A DNA stretch of 5,070 bases from an uncultured bacterium (GTDB lineage Bacteria; Planctomycetota; Phycisphaerae; Phycisphaerales; SM1A02), in contig CAIPQY010000112.1 of the NCBI GenBank assembly GCA_903867275.1, positions 1 to 5,070 of the forward strand, given 5' to 3'. The translations under genes were made by a program, and so were the position numbers. Below are positions 1 to 4,905 of the stretch, piece after piece (the stretch's first letter is position 1; every line of letters begins with the position of its first letter). The notes under the pieces were generated by a model, which was not told the origin of the DNA, made no database searches, and was given only the letters and a program-made list of their open reading frames with translations.

Positions 1-420
1 CCCCAGCGGCGAAGTGCCCGCCACGCGCAGCAACCCGCGCGTGAACCGCTCGCTCACGCCGTGTCGCTGCAGCGCCAGCCCGACCACGCCCGCACCCGCG
101 AACAGGAAGATGATGTTGTCGGCGTAGTGCGCGGCGTTCTCCTTGAACGAACCCACGCCAAGCAGCGGCAGCAGCAGCACGGGCAGCAACGAGGTGATGG
201 CCATGGGCACCGCGTGCGTCATCCACCAGATGGCCATCCAGCCCAGCAGGCCAAGCGTCCACGAGGCGGGCGCCGCGAGTCGCGCGTGGTCAAGCGCCGG
301 ATGCGTGCCCAGCACCAACGCCGCGCCGGCAACTGGCCCGGCGATCAAGCCCACATGCGCCACCCACCCACTGGAGGCGCCATCCGATTCATCGCGTTCA
401 CCCTGCGACTCGTGGCTCAT
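1..420 (-). CDS. DASS/SLC13-family anion:Na+ symporter, N-terminal part (3' end outside window)
   Basis: The first 140 residues of an inner-membrane carrier of the divalent anion:sodium symporter family, which imports dicarboxylates, citrate or sulfate; the substrate cannot be read from this part. A polar 18-residue N-terminus precedes hydrophobic segments at about 19-38, 54-67 and 74-90. Residues 65-90 follow the family pattern WW-x-T-E-A-x-P followed by T-x-LLP and P-x-x-G, seen here as WWMTHAVP, then TSLLP and PLLGVG. Next comes Y99-A-D-N-I-I-F-L-F-A-G, matching the family segment Y-A-x-x-x-I-F-L-F-x-G, then a charged RHGVSERF loop. The usual Glu of T-E-A is His69. The ATG at 420 is preferred because a -10-like hexamer lies 6 nt upstream; an in-frame ATG at 471 would add 17 residues. 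The gene is divergent from the AmpG-like gene and runs off the left edge, so the second half of the carrier is not visible. Confidence 0.85.
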   Translation of the reverse strand, partial: MSHESQGERDESDGASSGWVAHVGLIAGPVAGAALVLGTHPALDHARLAAPASWTLGLLGWMAIWWMTHAVPMAITSLLPVLLLPLLGVGSFKENAAHYADNIIFLFAGAGVVGLALQRHGVSERFTRGLLRVAGTSPLG

Positions 421-426
421 GGGCGA

Positions 427-432
427 AGTATC
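427..432 (-). promoter_or_regulatory. Putative -10 element (GATACT) for leaderless DASS gene
   Basis: Read on the minus strand, GATACT matches TATAAT at four of six positions, including the A at position 2 and T at position 6. It ends 6 nt before the ATG at 420, so transcription would begin at or next to the start codon. No Shine-Dalgarno sequence precedes this ATG. No convincing -35 box is visible. The same 6-nt spacing occurs before the genes at 524 and 1931, which is the main support. Confidence 0.45.
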
Positions 433-511
433 ACCGAGATCGCGACGGGCTGCGCGCGGAGTACCGTCCATCCAAACACCGGCATTTCCACTCGCACGGC
501 GTGCATTCCAC

Positions 512-517
512 TATCTT
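512..517 (+). promoter_or_regulatory. Putative -10 element (TATCTT) for leaderless AmpG-like gene
   Basis: TATCTT fits the TANNNT form of a sigma-70-type -10 box and is followed by CGCGCC and then the ATG at 524. The 6-nt spacer places the expected transcription start at about the A of the ATG. There is no purine-rich ribosome binding site upstream. No clear -35 hexamer was seen. This also decides the start over the more upstream in-frame ATG at 143. Confidence 0.5.
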
Positions 518-523
518 CGCGCC

Positions 524-1882
524 ATGCAGGGTTCTCCCTCGGCCACCGCGTCCGCGCCAACCCGCCCCCTGTATCTGCAACGCACCATGCTGGTGCTGCT
601 CGCCCTTGGTTACGGCGGCGGCGTGCCGCTTGAGATGGCCTTCAACATCGTGCCAACATGGGCCAGCGCCGCGGGCTGGAGCGTGGTGAACGTGGGCGCG
701 CTGTCGCTGGCCAAGCTGCCCTACTCGTTCAAGGTGCTGTGGGCGCCGCTCACCGATCACCTTGGCATTCCCGGGCTGCGCTGGATGGGCCGTCGTCGCG
801 CGTGGCTGCTGCTGTCGCAGGTGGTGTGCCTGCTGCTCATCCTGCTGCTTGCCTGGAACATGGACGCGCACGAGCACGCCGCCACGCCGGAACTGATCAT
901 GGTGCTGCTTGGCGTGCTGGTGTTCGCGGGCGCCACGCAGGACATCGTGGGCGATGCATTCCGCGCCGAGGTGCTGCAGCCGCGCGAGCTGGGCGCAGGT
1001 GCCAGCGTGTTCGTGACGGGCGCGCGCATCGCCTCGGTGGTGGGCGGCGCCGGCGCGCTGATCATTGCCAGTCGCCTGCAGGCCAATGATGCGTGGCGCG
1101 GCTGGGCGTGGGGCGTGGCCATTGGCCTGCTCGCACTGTCCACCGTGATCGGCATGGTGGGCACGCTGCTCGCCAAGGAGCCGACCCGCGTGGAAGGCAT
1201 GGCGCACGGCTTCGCCGCCAGCGTGGTGCAGCCCTTCCAGATCTTCGCCAGCCAATGGGGATGGAAGCTGGTGGTGCTGTTCGCGTTCACCATCCTGTAT
1301 CGACTGCCCGACAACCTGGGGGGCGCCATGACGCCGCCGCTGCTGGTGAAGGGGCTTGGCTACTCCACCGAAACCATCGGATGGGTGCGACAGGCGATGG
1401 GGTTCACCTTCAGCATCGTGGGCGCCATGCTGGGCGGCTGGCTGGTGGCGCGCTGGGGCATCGTGAAGTGCCTGTGGGTGTTCGGCGTGCTGCAGGCGGC
1501 GAGCAACGTGGGCTTCCTGCTGCTGGCCGATGGCTATCACGCCACCGTGGCGAACGCGGCCGTTCAGGCGGCGCCGACCGCGGCACTGGTGCCCGTGATC
1601 GCCTTCGAGAACCTGTGCGGCGGGCTGGTGAGCTGCGGCTTCGTGGCCTACATGATGAGCGTGTGCGATCGCCGCGCCACGGCCACGCAGTACGCGCTGC
1701 TCACCTCGTTCATGGCCGTGGGCAATGCGCTCACCGGCTGGCTGAGCGGATGGATGGTGGCCAACATGGACTACAAGCCCTTCTTCGCGATGTCGCTCGC
1801 GGCGGCGCTGCCCGGCATGGCGCTGATTCCGCTGCTGCGCGCGCGTCATGCACCCGAGCACGTGATGATCGTCGAGGCCTGA
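524..1882 (+). CDS. AmpG-like MFS permease (putative muropeptide transporter)
   Basis: A 452-residue multi-spanning inner-membrane protein of the major facilitator superfamily. AmpG proteins import anhydro-muropeptides into the cytoplasm for peptidoglycan recycling. AmpG-like features include G29-Y-G-G-G-V-P-L near the first helix, LPYSFKVLWAPLTD at 65-78 followed by the basic loop GRRRAW at 89-94, and TQDIVGDAFRAEVL at 138-151 followed by ELGAGASVFVTGARIA at 155-170. The second half opens with LYRLPDNLGGAMTPPLL at 258-274 and has GAMLGGWLVARWG at 300-312. Hydrophobic helices run throughout, with a central cytoplasmic loop at about 215-245. It is somewhat shorter than E. coli AmpG (about 490 residues by recollection). 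The ATG at 524 is chosen because residues from the upstream ATG at 143 are Pro/Ser/Ala-rich, non-membrane, and would overlap the divergent gene. The family is fairly secure; the muropeptide substrate is inferred, since no recycling gene is nearby. Confidence 0.85.
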   Translation: MQGSPSATASAPTRPLYLQRTMLVLLALGYGGGVPLEMAFNIVPTWASAAGWSVVNVGALSLAKLPYSFKVLWAPLTDHLGIPGLRWMGRRRAWLLLSQVVCLLLILLLAWNMDAHEHAATPELIMVLLGVLVFAGATQDIVGDAFRAEVLQPRELGAGASVFVTGARIASVVGGAGALIIASRLQANDAWRGWAWGVAIGLLALSTVIGMVGTLLAKEPTRVEGMAHGFAASVVQPFQIFASQWGWKLVVLFAFTILYRLPDNLGGAMTPPLLVKGLGYSTETIGWVRQAMGFTFSIVGAMLGGWLVARWGIVKCLWVFGVLQAASNVGFLLLADGYHATVANAAVQAAPTAALVPVIAFENLCGGLVSCGFVAYMMSVCDRRATATQYALLTSFMAVGNALTGWLSGWMVANMDYKPFFAMSLAAALPGMALIPLLRARHAPEHVMIVEA

Positions 1883-1918
1883 CGCCGCATCGCCGCCCAC
1901 CCGCACGCGGCATCGCGC

Positions 1919-1924
1919 TACGCT
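1919..1924 (+). promoter_or_regulatory. Putative -10 element (TACGCT) for leaderless ABC ATPase gene
   Basis: TACGCT fits TANNNT and is followed by six bases, GCCCGC, and then the ATG at 1931. This is the same geometry as at 427-432 and 512-517. No ribosome binding site is seen in the 48-nt gap after the AmpG-like gene, so the ATPase may be made from its own leaderless transcript as well as by read-through. In GC-rich DNA one such hexamer could arise by chance. Confidence 0.4.
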
Positions 1925-1930
1925 GCCCGC

Positions 1931-2776
1931 ATGCCTGACGCAACGCACGCGCCCGAAGTGTTGATCGAGGATCTGCACAAGGCCTTCGACGGCAAGCCGG
2001 TGCTGGAGGGCGTGAACCTGCGCATCGATCGCGGCGAGATGGTGGCCATCGTGGGCGGCTCAGGCTGCGGCAAGACCGTGCTGCTGAAGCACATCACCGG
2101 CCACTTCATCGCCGACAAGGGTCGCGTGTGGGTGGCCGATCACGAGGCCGGCACCAACGGCCAGGGCGAGGCGCCGCTGCTCGAGATCGGCACCGCAAGC
2201 GAGGGCAAGCTGGACGAGGTGCGCATGCACTGGGCCGTGGTGTTCCAGCGCAACGCCCTGCTCACCGGCGACGTGTTCGACAACCTGGCCATGCTGCCGC
2301 GCGAGCTGCGCACCATGACCAACGAGCAGATATTGCCGCTGGCGGTGAAGGCGCTGAAGGATGTGGGACTGGATCCCGAACTGGTGCTGCACCGCAGCCG
2401 CGACATGCTGAGCGGCGGCATGGCCAAGCGCGTGGCCGTGGCGCGCGCGCTGGTGATGGATCCAGTGCTGATCCTGTACGACGAGCCCACCTCGGGACTG
2501 GACCCCGAGATGTGCGTGCAGATCCACGACCTGATCAAGGCCACGCACCACACGCAGCCGCAGATCGCCACGCAGCGCCCGGGCGCCGTGCGAACCACCA
2601 TCGTGGTCACCCACGACACCGAGCTGCTGCGCCGCCTGAAGCCGCGCGTGGTCATGCTGCATGCGGGCCGCGTGCTGTTCGACGGATCGTTCGAGGCCTT
2701 CACGCAGAGCGCCGACCCGCACATCGCGCCGTACCTGGCGCAGATGCACATGCTGCATCAGCGCAATCACGGCTGA
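1931..2776 (+). CDS. ABC transporter ATPase, MlaF/Ttg2A-like
   Basis: A 281-residue cytoplasmic nucleotide-binding subunit. All ABC motifs are present: aromatic F19 in the A-loop position, Walker A G42-G-S-G-C-G-K-T49, Q-loop Q106 in VVFQRNALL, signature LSGGMAKRVAVARAL at 160-174, Walker B LILYDEP with D184 and E185, D-loop SGLD 188-191 and H-loop H228 in VVTHD. The LSGGM-A-K/R-R-x-A-x-ARA signature, FQ-x-x-ALL after the Q-loop and a C-terminal DP-x-x-x-x-YL ending resemble the Mla/Ttg2 group, which drives phospholipid movement between the membranes with an MlaE permease and MlaD lipid binder. Neither partner is in the window. Compared with E. coli MlaF as I recall it, about 13 extra residues lie between Walker A and the Q-loop (about 70-90) and about 11 before the H-loop (about 204-222). 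It lies 48 nt after the AmpG-like gene on the same strand. ATPase function is near certain; the lipid-transport role is inferred. Confidence 0.9.
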   Translation: MPDATHAPEVLIEDLHKAFDGKPVLEGVNLRIDRGEMVAIVGGSGCGKTVLLKHITGHFIADKGRVWVADHEAGTNGQGEAPLLEIGTASEGKLDEVRMHWAVVFQRNALLTGDVFDNLAMLPRELRTMTNEQILPLAVKALKDVGLDPELVLHRSRDMLSGGMAKRVAVARALVMDPVLILYDEPTSGLDPEMCVQIHDLIKATHHTQPQIATQRPGAVRTTIVVTHDTELLRRLKPRVVMLHAGRVLFDGSFEAFTQSADPHIAPYLAQMHMLHQRNHG

Positions 2777-2964
2777 CGAGCGCGCCGCGCGCAACACCAA
2801 CCTTTCGCATTCGCGACACGGCACGCACGGGTGGGCCGCAATGCCTGCCGCCGTGCATGCACGGGTGCGCCACAGCGCACACGCACGATGCACGCGCCTG
2901 CACTGCGGTGCGCATCAGAGCACGCGCATTTGCGCCACCAAATCATTGCTTCGCTTGCCTGGCG
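2777..2964. other. Intergenic region, GCAC-rich, with 14-bp palindrome; no gene seen
   Basis: This stretch between the ABC gene and the conserved leader of the next gene holds no supportable coding region; open frames across it are shadows or N-terminal read-through. It is unusually rich in GCAC/TGCAC words between about 2820 and 2930. It also contains a near-perfect direct repeat (GCACGGGTGGGCC at 2825-2837 and GCACGGGTGCGCC at 2859-2871, one mismatch) and a perfect palindrome. No intrinsic terminator with a T-run was found after the ABC gene; GCGCG/CGCGC at 2780-2792 is too short to call. Confidence 0.5.
2851..2864. repeat. 14-bp perfect palindrome CCGTGCATGCACGG
   Basis: The sequence equals its own reverse complement over 14 bases and sits 75 nt after the ABC gene stop and about 200 nt before the next start codon. 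Its right half overlaps the second copy of the GCACGGGTG direct repeat. A zero-loop palindrome is better suited to a dimeric DNA-binding protein than to an RNA hairpin, but the local GCAC richness makes chance occurrence plausible. Confidence 0.4.
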
Positions 2965-2984
2965 TGGCACTAATGCCAACTCGC
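2965..2984 (+). promoter_or_regulatory. Conserved leader block, copy 1 (TGGCACNNATGNNNACTCGC)
   Basis: Fifteen of 20 bases match the block at 3979-3998 before the downstream paralogue. It lies 100 nt before the ATG at 3065, against 96 nt for the second copy. In both copies exactly 20 nt separate its end from the start of the following dyad. It could be a promoter region or an activator site. It does not fit sigma-54, because TTGC is absent at the right distance. Confidence 0.5.
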
Positions 2985-3004
2985 GTCATTGGTGCACGTC
3001 CGTC

Positions 3005-3019
3005 GTCACGCGTTGTGAC
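3005..3019 (+). promoter_or_regulatory. Leader dyad/hairpin, copy 1 (GTCAC-GCGTT-GTGAC)
   Basis: A 5-bp inverted repeat with a 5-nt centre, 45 nt before the start codon. The equivalent place before the paralogue has GGCAC-GCGT-GTGCC at 4019-4032. At the second stem position a T:A pair here is a G:C pair there, so pairing is kept while bases change. It may be an RNA hairpin in the 5' leader or a protein-binding dyad with ACGCGT at its core. Confidence 0.5.
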
Positions 3020-3037
3020 TGTGTTTGGGACACCCCA

Positions 3038-3059
3038 TCGCCGCGAATCCTTAGGAGAC
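3038..3059 (+). promoter_or_regulatory. TCGCNGCGA dyad plus strong Shine-Dalgarno, copy 1
   Basis: TCGCCGCGA at 3038-3046 is followed after 6 nt by AGGAGAC at 3053-3059 and, after 5 more nt, by the ATG at 3065. AGGAGA is a strong ribosome binding site and fixes the start of the first secreted-protein gene. The matching elements before the second gene are TCGCGGCGA at 4051-4059 and AGGAGAC at 4063-4069, with the same 5-nt gap to the start codon. The dyad could pair with itself only weakly, so its role is unknown. Confidence 0.65.
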
Positions 3060-3064
3060 ATCGC

Positions 3065-3814
3065 ATGCGACTCTTTCAATCCCTTTCCCGCGCTTCACTC
3101 TCCCTCACTGCGATGCTGGCCATGACCAGCGCCTCGCAGGCCGTGATCGTGCTCGGCAACGGCGACACCGTGAACCTGGGCGCCCTCATGGGCACCGGCA
3201 GCGATCGCAAGTTCATCGTGGATGACAAGCTGTTCACCTTCAAGTACGTGACCACGCCCAACTTCAACATCCAGAACTTCGACATCACGGGCTACATCTC
3301 GGCCACCACCAACCAGTACGGCCTGCACAACGTGGGCTTCGACCTGACCGGTCCGTTCGTGGACGGCGGCATCAACGATCAGACCGTGCAGGACATGAAC
3401 CTGCAGTACACGGTGGAGATCCTGCCCGAGTTCTTCGAGCGGGGCGTGCGCCTGTCGGACACGCGCCTGGCCTTCAACGGCTCGGCCTCCGGCACCGGCT
3501 CGTTCTCCCGCGTGGCGGAGACCGTGTTCGAGACCGACACCGGCAACCTGCTGGGCAACATGAACGTGTTCAGCAACGCCGGCCCGCCACCCAGCGAGCA
3601 GCTGAGCGAGGAGAAGGACTGGGCGGCCATCAACCAGAACGGCGGCTACCGCTCGTTCGAGTTGAACAAGAACATCAAGATGTTCGCCAACACCGATGGC
3701 GGCTTCGCGGTGTGCTCCTTCGTGCGCCAGGACTTCAGCCAGATCCCCGGCCCCGGAGCGTTCGCCCTGCTGGGCTTCGCCGGAGCCGTCGCTGGCCGTC
3801 GTCGCAAGGCCTGA
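3065..3814 (+). CDS. Secreted protein with PEP-CTERM-like C-terminal anchor, paralogue 1
   Basis: A 249-residue exported protein of unknown function. Residues 1-26 form a signal peptide: basic start MRLFQSLSR, hydrophobic core, and cleavage after SASQA. Residues 27-227 are a polar, probably beta-rich domain with GLHNVGFDLTGPF at 86-98, RLSDTRLAFNGSASGTGSFS at 129-148, a GPPP turn at 173-176 and SFVRQDFSQI at 218-227. Residues 228-249 are PGPG, a short hydrophobic stretch and RRRKA, the layout of a PEP-CTERM tail though without the Glu of PEP. Such tails are normally handled by an exosortase (EpsH/XrtA type), none of which is in view. The domain resembles PEP-CTERM proteins I recall whose conserved ends carry LAFNG and SFVxQxFSQ, but no function is established. 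The ATG at 3065 is fixed by AGGAGA six bases upstream and by the signal peptide. The only cysteine is C217. A terminator follows 23 nt after the stop. Confidence 0.9.
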   Translation: MRLFQSLSRASLSLTAMLAMTSASQAVIVLGNGDTVNLGALMGTGSDRKFIVDDKLFTFKYVTTPNFNIQNFDITGYISATTNQYGLHNVGFDLTGPFVDGGINDQTVQDMNLQYTVEILPEFFERGVRLSDTRLAFNGSASGTGSFSRVAETVFETDTGNLLGNMNVFSNAGPPPSEQLSEEKDWAAINQNGGYRSFELNKNIKMFANTDGGFAVCSFVRQDFSQIPGPGAFALLGFAGAVAGRRRKA

Positions 3815-3837
3815 TGCACTGACACTTCCAGACGCAG

Positions 3838-3873
3838 GCGAGGCGCCGGATTCCGGCGCCTCGCTTCGTTTTT
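3838..3873 (+). terminator. Intrinsic terminator after paralogue 1
   Basis: The arms GCGAGGCGCCGG (3838-3849) and CCGGCGCCTCGC (3853-3864) pair perfectly over 12 bp around a 3-nt centre; in RNA the loop probably opens to 5 nt. The stem is followed by TTCG and a run of five T at 3869-3873. It begins 23 nt after the stop codon. It implies that the two paralogues are transcribed as separate units, in line with each having its own leader. Confidence 0.85.
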
Positions 3874-3978
3874 GCGAAATCAGCATGGCACCCGGCGCCC
3901 TGTCACGCCGCCTGGATTTCGTTGTACGCCAGTCCAAGGCCATTCGCCACGCCTGGTGCTTGCCCATGGCCGCGCATG

Positions 3979-3998
3979 TGGCACACATGAGGACTCGC
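3979..3998 (+). promoter_or_regulatory. Conserved leader block, copy 2 (TGGCACNNATGNNNACTCGC)
   Basis: Second copy of the split 20-nt block, 96 nt before the GTG at 4075 and exactly 20 nt before the following dyad, as in copy 1. It overlaps a local inverted repeat CATGTG-GCA-CACATG (3975-3989) that has no equivalent in copy 1. The sequence from the terminator to this block (3874-3978) shows nothing further. Confidence 0.5.
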
Positions 3999-4016
3999 CC
4001 GACTTCGTTCCCACTG

Positions 4017-4034
4017 CCGGCACGCGTGTGCCGG
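4017..4034 (+). promoter_or_regulatory. Leader dyad/hairpin, copy 2 (CCGGCAC-GCGT-GTGCCGG)
   Basis: A perfect 7-bp stem with a 4-nt loop; two more G:U pairs could extend it. Its inner five pairs correspond in place to the dyad at 3005-3019, with one compensatory change (G:C here for T:A there). Its inner 3' arm ends 42 nt before the start codon, against 45 nt in copy 1. There is no T-run after it, so it is not an intrinsic terminator. Confidence 0.55.
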
Positions 4035-4050
4035 TGTTCCGGGGCCTGAA

Positions 4051-4069
4051 TCGCGGCGAGCAAGGAGAC
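4051..4069 (+). promoter_or_regulatory. TCGCNGCGA dyad plus strong Shine-Dalgarno, copy 2
   Basis: TCGCGGCGA at 4051-4059 is followed by three bases and AGGAGAC at 4063-4069. AAGGAG at 4062-4067 is a strong ribosome binding site 7 nt before the GTG at 4075. That spacing decides for GTG over the in-frame ATG at 4099, which would leave the site 31 nt away. Confidence 0.65.
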
Positions 4070-4074
4070 CGCCC

Positions 4075-4830
4075 GTGCAACCCGTTCAGAACCGTTCCAT
4101 GCTGATGATTCCCCTCACGGCCACGCTGCTGCTTGCCAGCGCCTCGCAGGCCGTGGTCACCCTCACCAACGGCCAGTCGGTGAACCTGGGCGCGCTGATG
4201 GCCGGCAACGACCGTCGCGTGCGCATCGACGACAAGCTGTTCACCTTCGAGTCGTTCACCTCGTCGCAGTACAACGCCAACAGCTTCTCGCTGATCGCGT
4301 TCGTGTCGGCGGGCACCAACCAGTTCGGCCTGCACAATGTGGGCTTCGACCTGACCGGCCCCTTCGGCGACGGTCTTCCGGGCGACGGCCTGAGCCACGA
4401 GATGAACCTGCAGTACCAGGTGGCCGTGCGACAGGAGTTCTATGACCGCGGCGTGCGGCTGTGCGACACCCGTCTGGCCTTCAACGGCTCGGCTGGCGGC
4501 ACCGGCGCCTACTCGCGCGTGGACGAGACGGTGTGGGACCTGGATGCCAACCGCTTCCTGGGCAACCTCAGCGCCTTCGCCAACTCGGGCCCGCCGCCCG
4601 AGCAGCGCTTCACTGACGAGAAGAACTTCTGCCAGCTGTGGAACCAGCCCGATGGGTTCCGTGCCTTCGAGGTGAACAAGGACATCAAGTTCCTGGCACC
4701 CAGCGGCAGCGACTTCGCGGCCGCCAGCTTCGTGCGGCAGGAGTTCAGCCAGATCATGGCCATGCCCTCACCGGGCGCGCTGGCGCTGGTGGCGGTCAGT
4801 GCGCTGGTTGGCACCCGACGCCGTCGCTGA
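4075..4830 (+). CDS. Secreted protein with PEP-CTERM-like C-terminal anchor, paralogue 2
   Basis: A 251-residue exported protein, tandem paralogue of the gene at 3065. By hand alignment the mature domains share about 111 of 202 positions (55%) with one gap near residue 43 and one near 190. The signal peptide is again 26 residues, ending ASASQA, so the start at GTG 4075 gives the same layout as paralogue 1. The best kept blocks are DDKLFTF, GLHNVGFDLTGPF, MNLQY, RGVRL, DTRLAFNGSA and SFVRQ-x-FSQI. The tail is PSPGALALVAVSALVGTRRRR (residues 231-251): P-x-P-G, a short hydrophobic run and four Arg, again lacking the Glu of a classic PEP motif. Cysteines differ: C130 and C186 here, none of them at C217's place in paralogue 1. 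The function is unknown; a surface or extracellular location is inferred from the two end signals. No T-rich terminator follows. Confidence 0.9.
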   Translation: MQPVQNRSMLMIPLTATLLLASASQAVVTLTNGQSVNLGALMAGNDRRVRIDDKLFTFESFTSSQYNANSFSLIAFVSAGTNQFGLHNVGFDLTGPFGDGLPGDGLSHEMNLQYQVAVRQEFYDRGVRLCDTRLAFNGSAGGTGAYSRVDETVWDLDANRFLGNLSAFANSGPPPEQRFTDEKNFCQLWNQPDGFRAFEVNKDIKFLAPSGSDFAAASFVRQEFSQIMAMPSPGALALVAVSALVGTRRRR

Positions 4831-4832
4831 GC

Positions 4833-4871
4833 GCGGCAACCGATCGATGCCGTCCGTGCGCCCGTTGCCGC
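4833..4871. other. Inverted repeat in convergent intergenic gap
   Basis: GCGGCAAC (4833-4840) and GTTGCCGC (4864-4871) are perfect 8-bp complements separated by 23 nt, in the 75-nt gap between the convergent paralogue 2 and META genes. The long loop and lack of a T-run on either strand make it a weak terminator candidate. It may simply be chance. Confidence 0.3.
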
Positions 4872-4905
4872 CCTTGAAGAGTGGTGGCGCGGGCGCGCGG
4901 CGGCG

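Noticed and set aside
143..523. N-terminal extension of the AmpG-like protein from the ATG at 143
   Set aside because: It would overlap the divergent DASS gene almost entirely, and the added 127 residues look like low-complexity antisense translation. The ATG at 524 has a promoter-like element and begins the family-matching region.
431..1978. 515-codon open frame on the minus strand opposite the AmpG-like gene
   Set aside because: Its product is rich in His, Arg, Gln and Gly with no domain or membrane pattern. It is the antisense shadow of a clear MFS gene in GC-rich DNA.
2780..2792. Possible terminator after the ABC gene (GCGCG-CCG-CGCGC)
   Set aside because: Five base pairs of alternating GC with no following T-run; expected by chance in this composition.
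2965..2980. Sigma-54 promoter suggested by TGGCAC
   Set aside because: The -12 element TTGC is absent at the required spacing in both copies of the block, so only the half resembling -24 is present.
2831..3064. N-terminal extension of secreted paralogue 1 from 2831
   Set aside because: The extension is Cys/Arg/His-rich, would bury the signal peptide, and ignores the strong ribosome binding site at 3053-3058.
3975..3989. Inverted repeat CATGTG-GCA-CACATG as part of the shared leader structure
   Set aside because: Copy 1 has a different repeat here (TGGCA-CTAA-TGCCA, 2965-2978) that pairs other bases, so no common structure is supported beyond the sequence block itself.
3095..4063. 322-codon minus-strand open frame across paralogue 1 and the intergenic region
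   Set aside because: It has no recognisable domain, crosses the intrinsic terminator and leader of the next gene, and runs opposite a well-supported gene.
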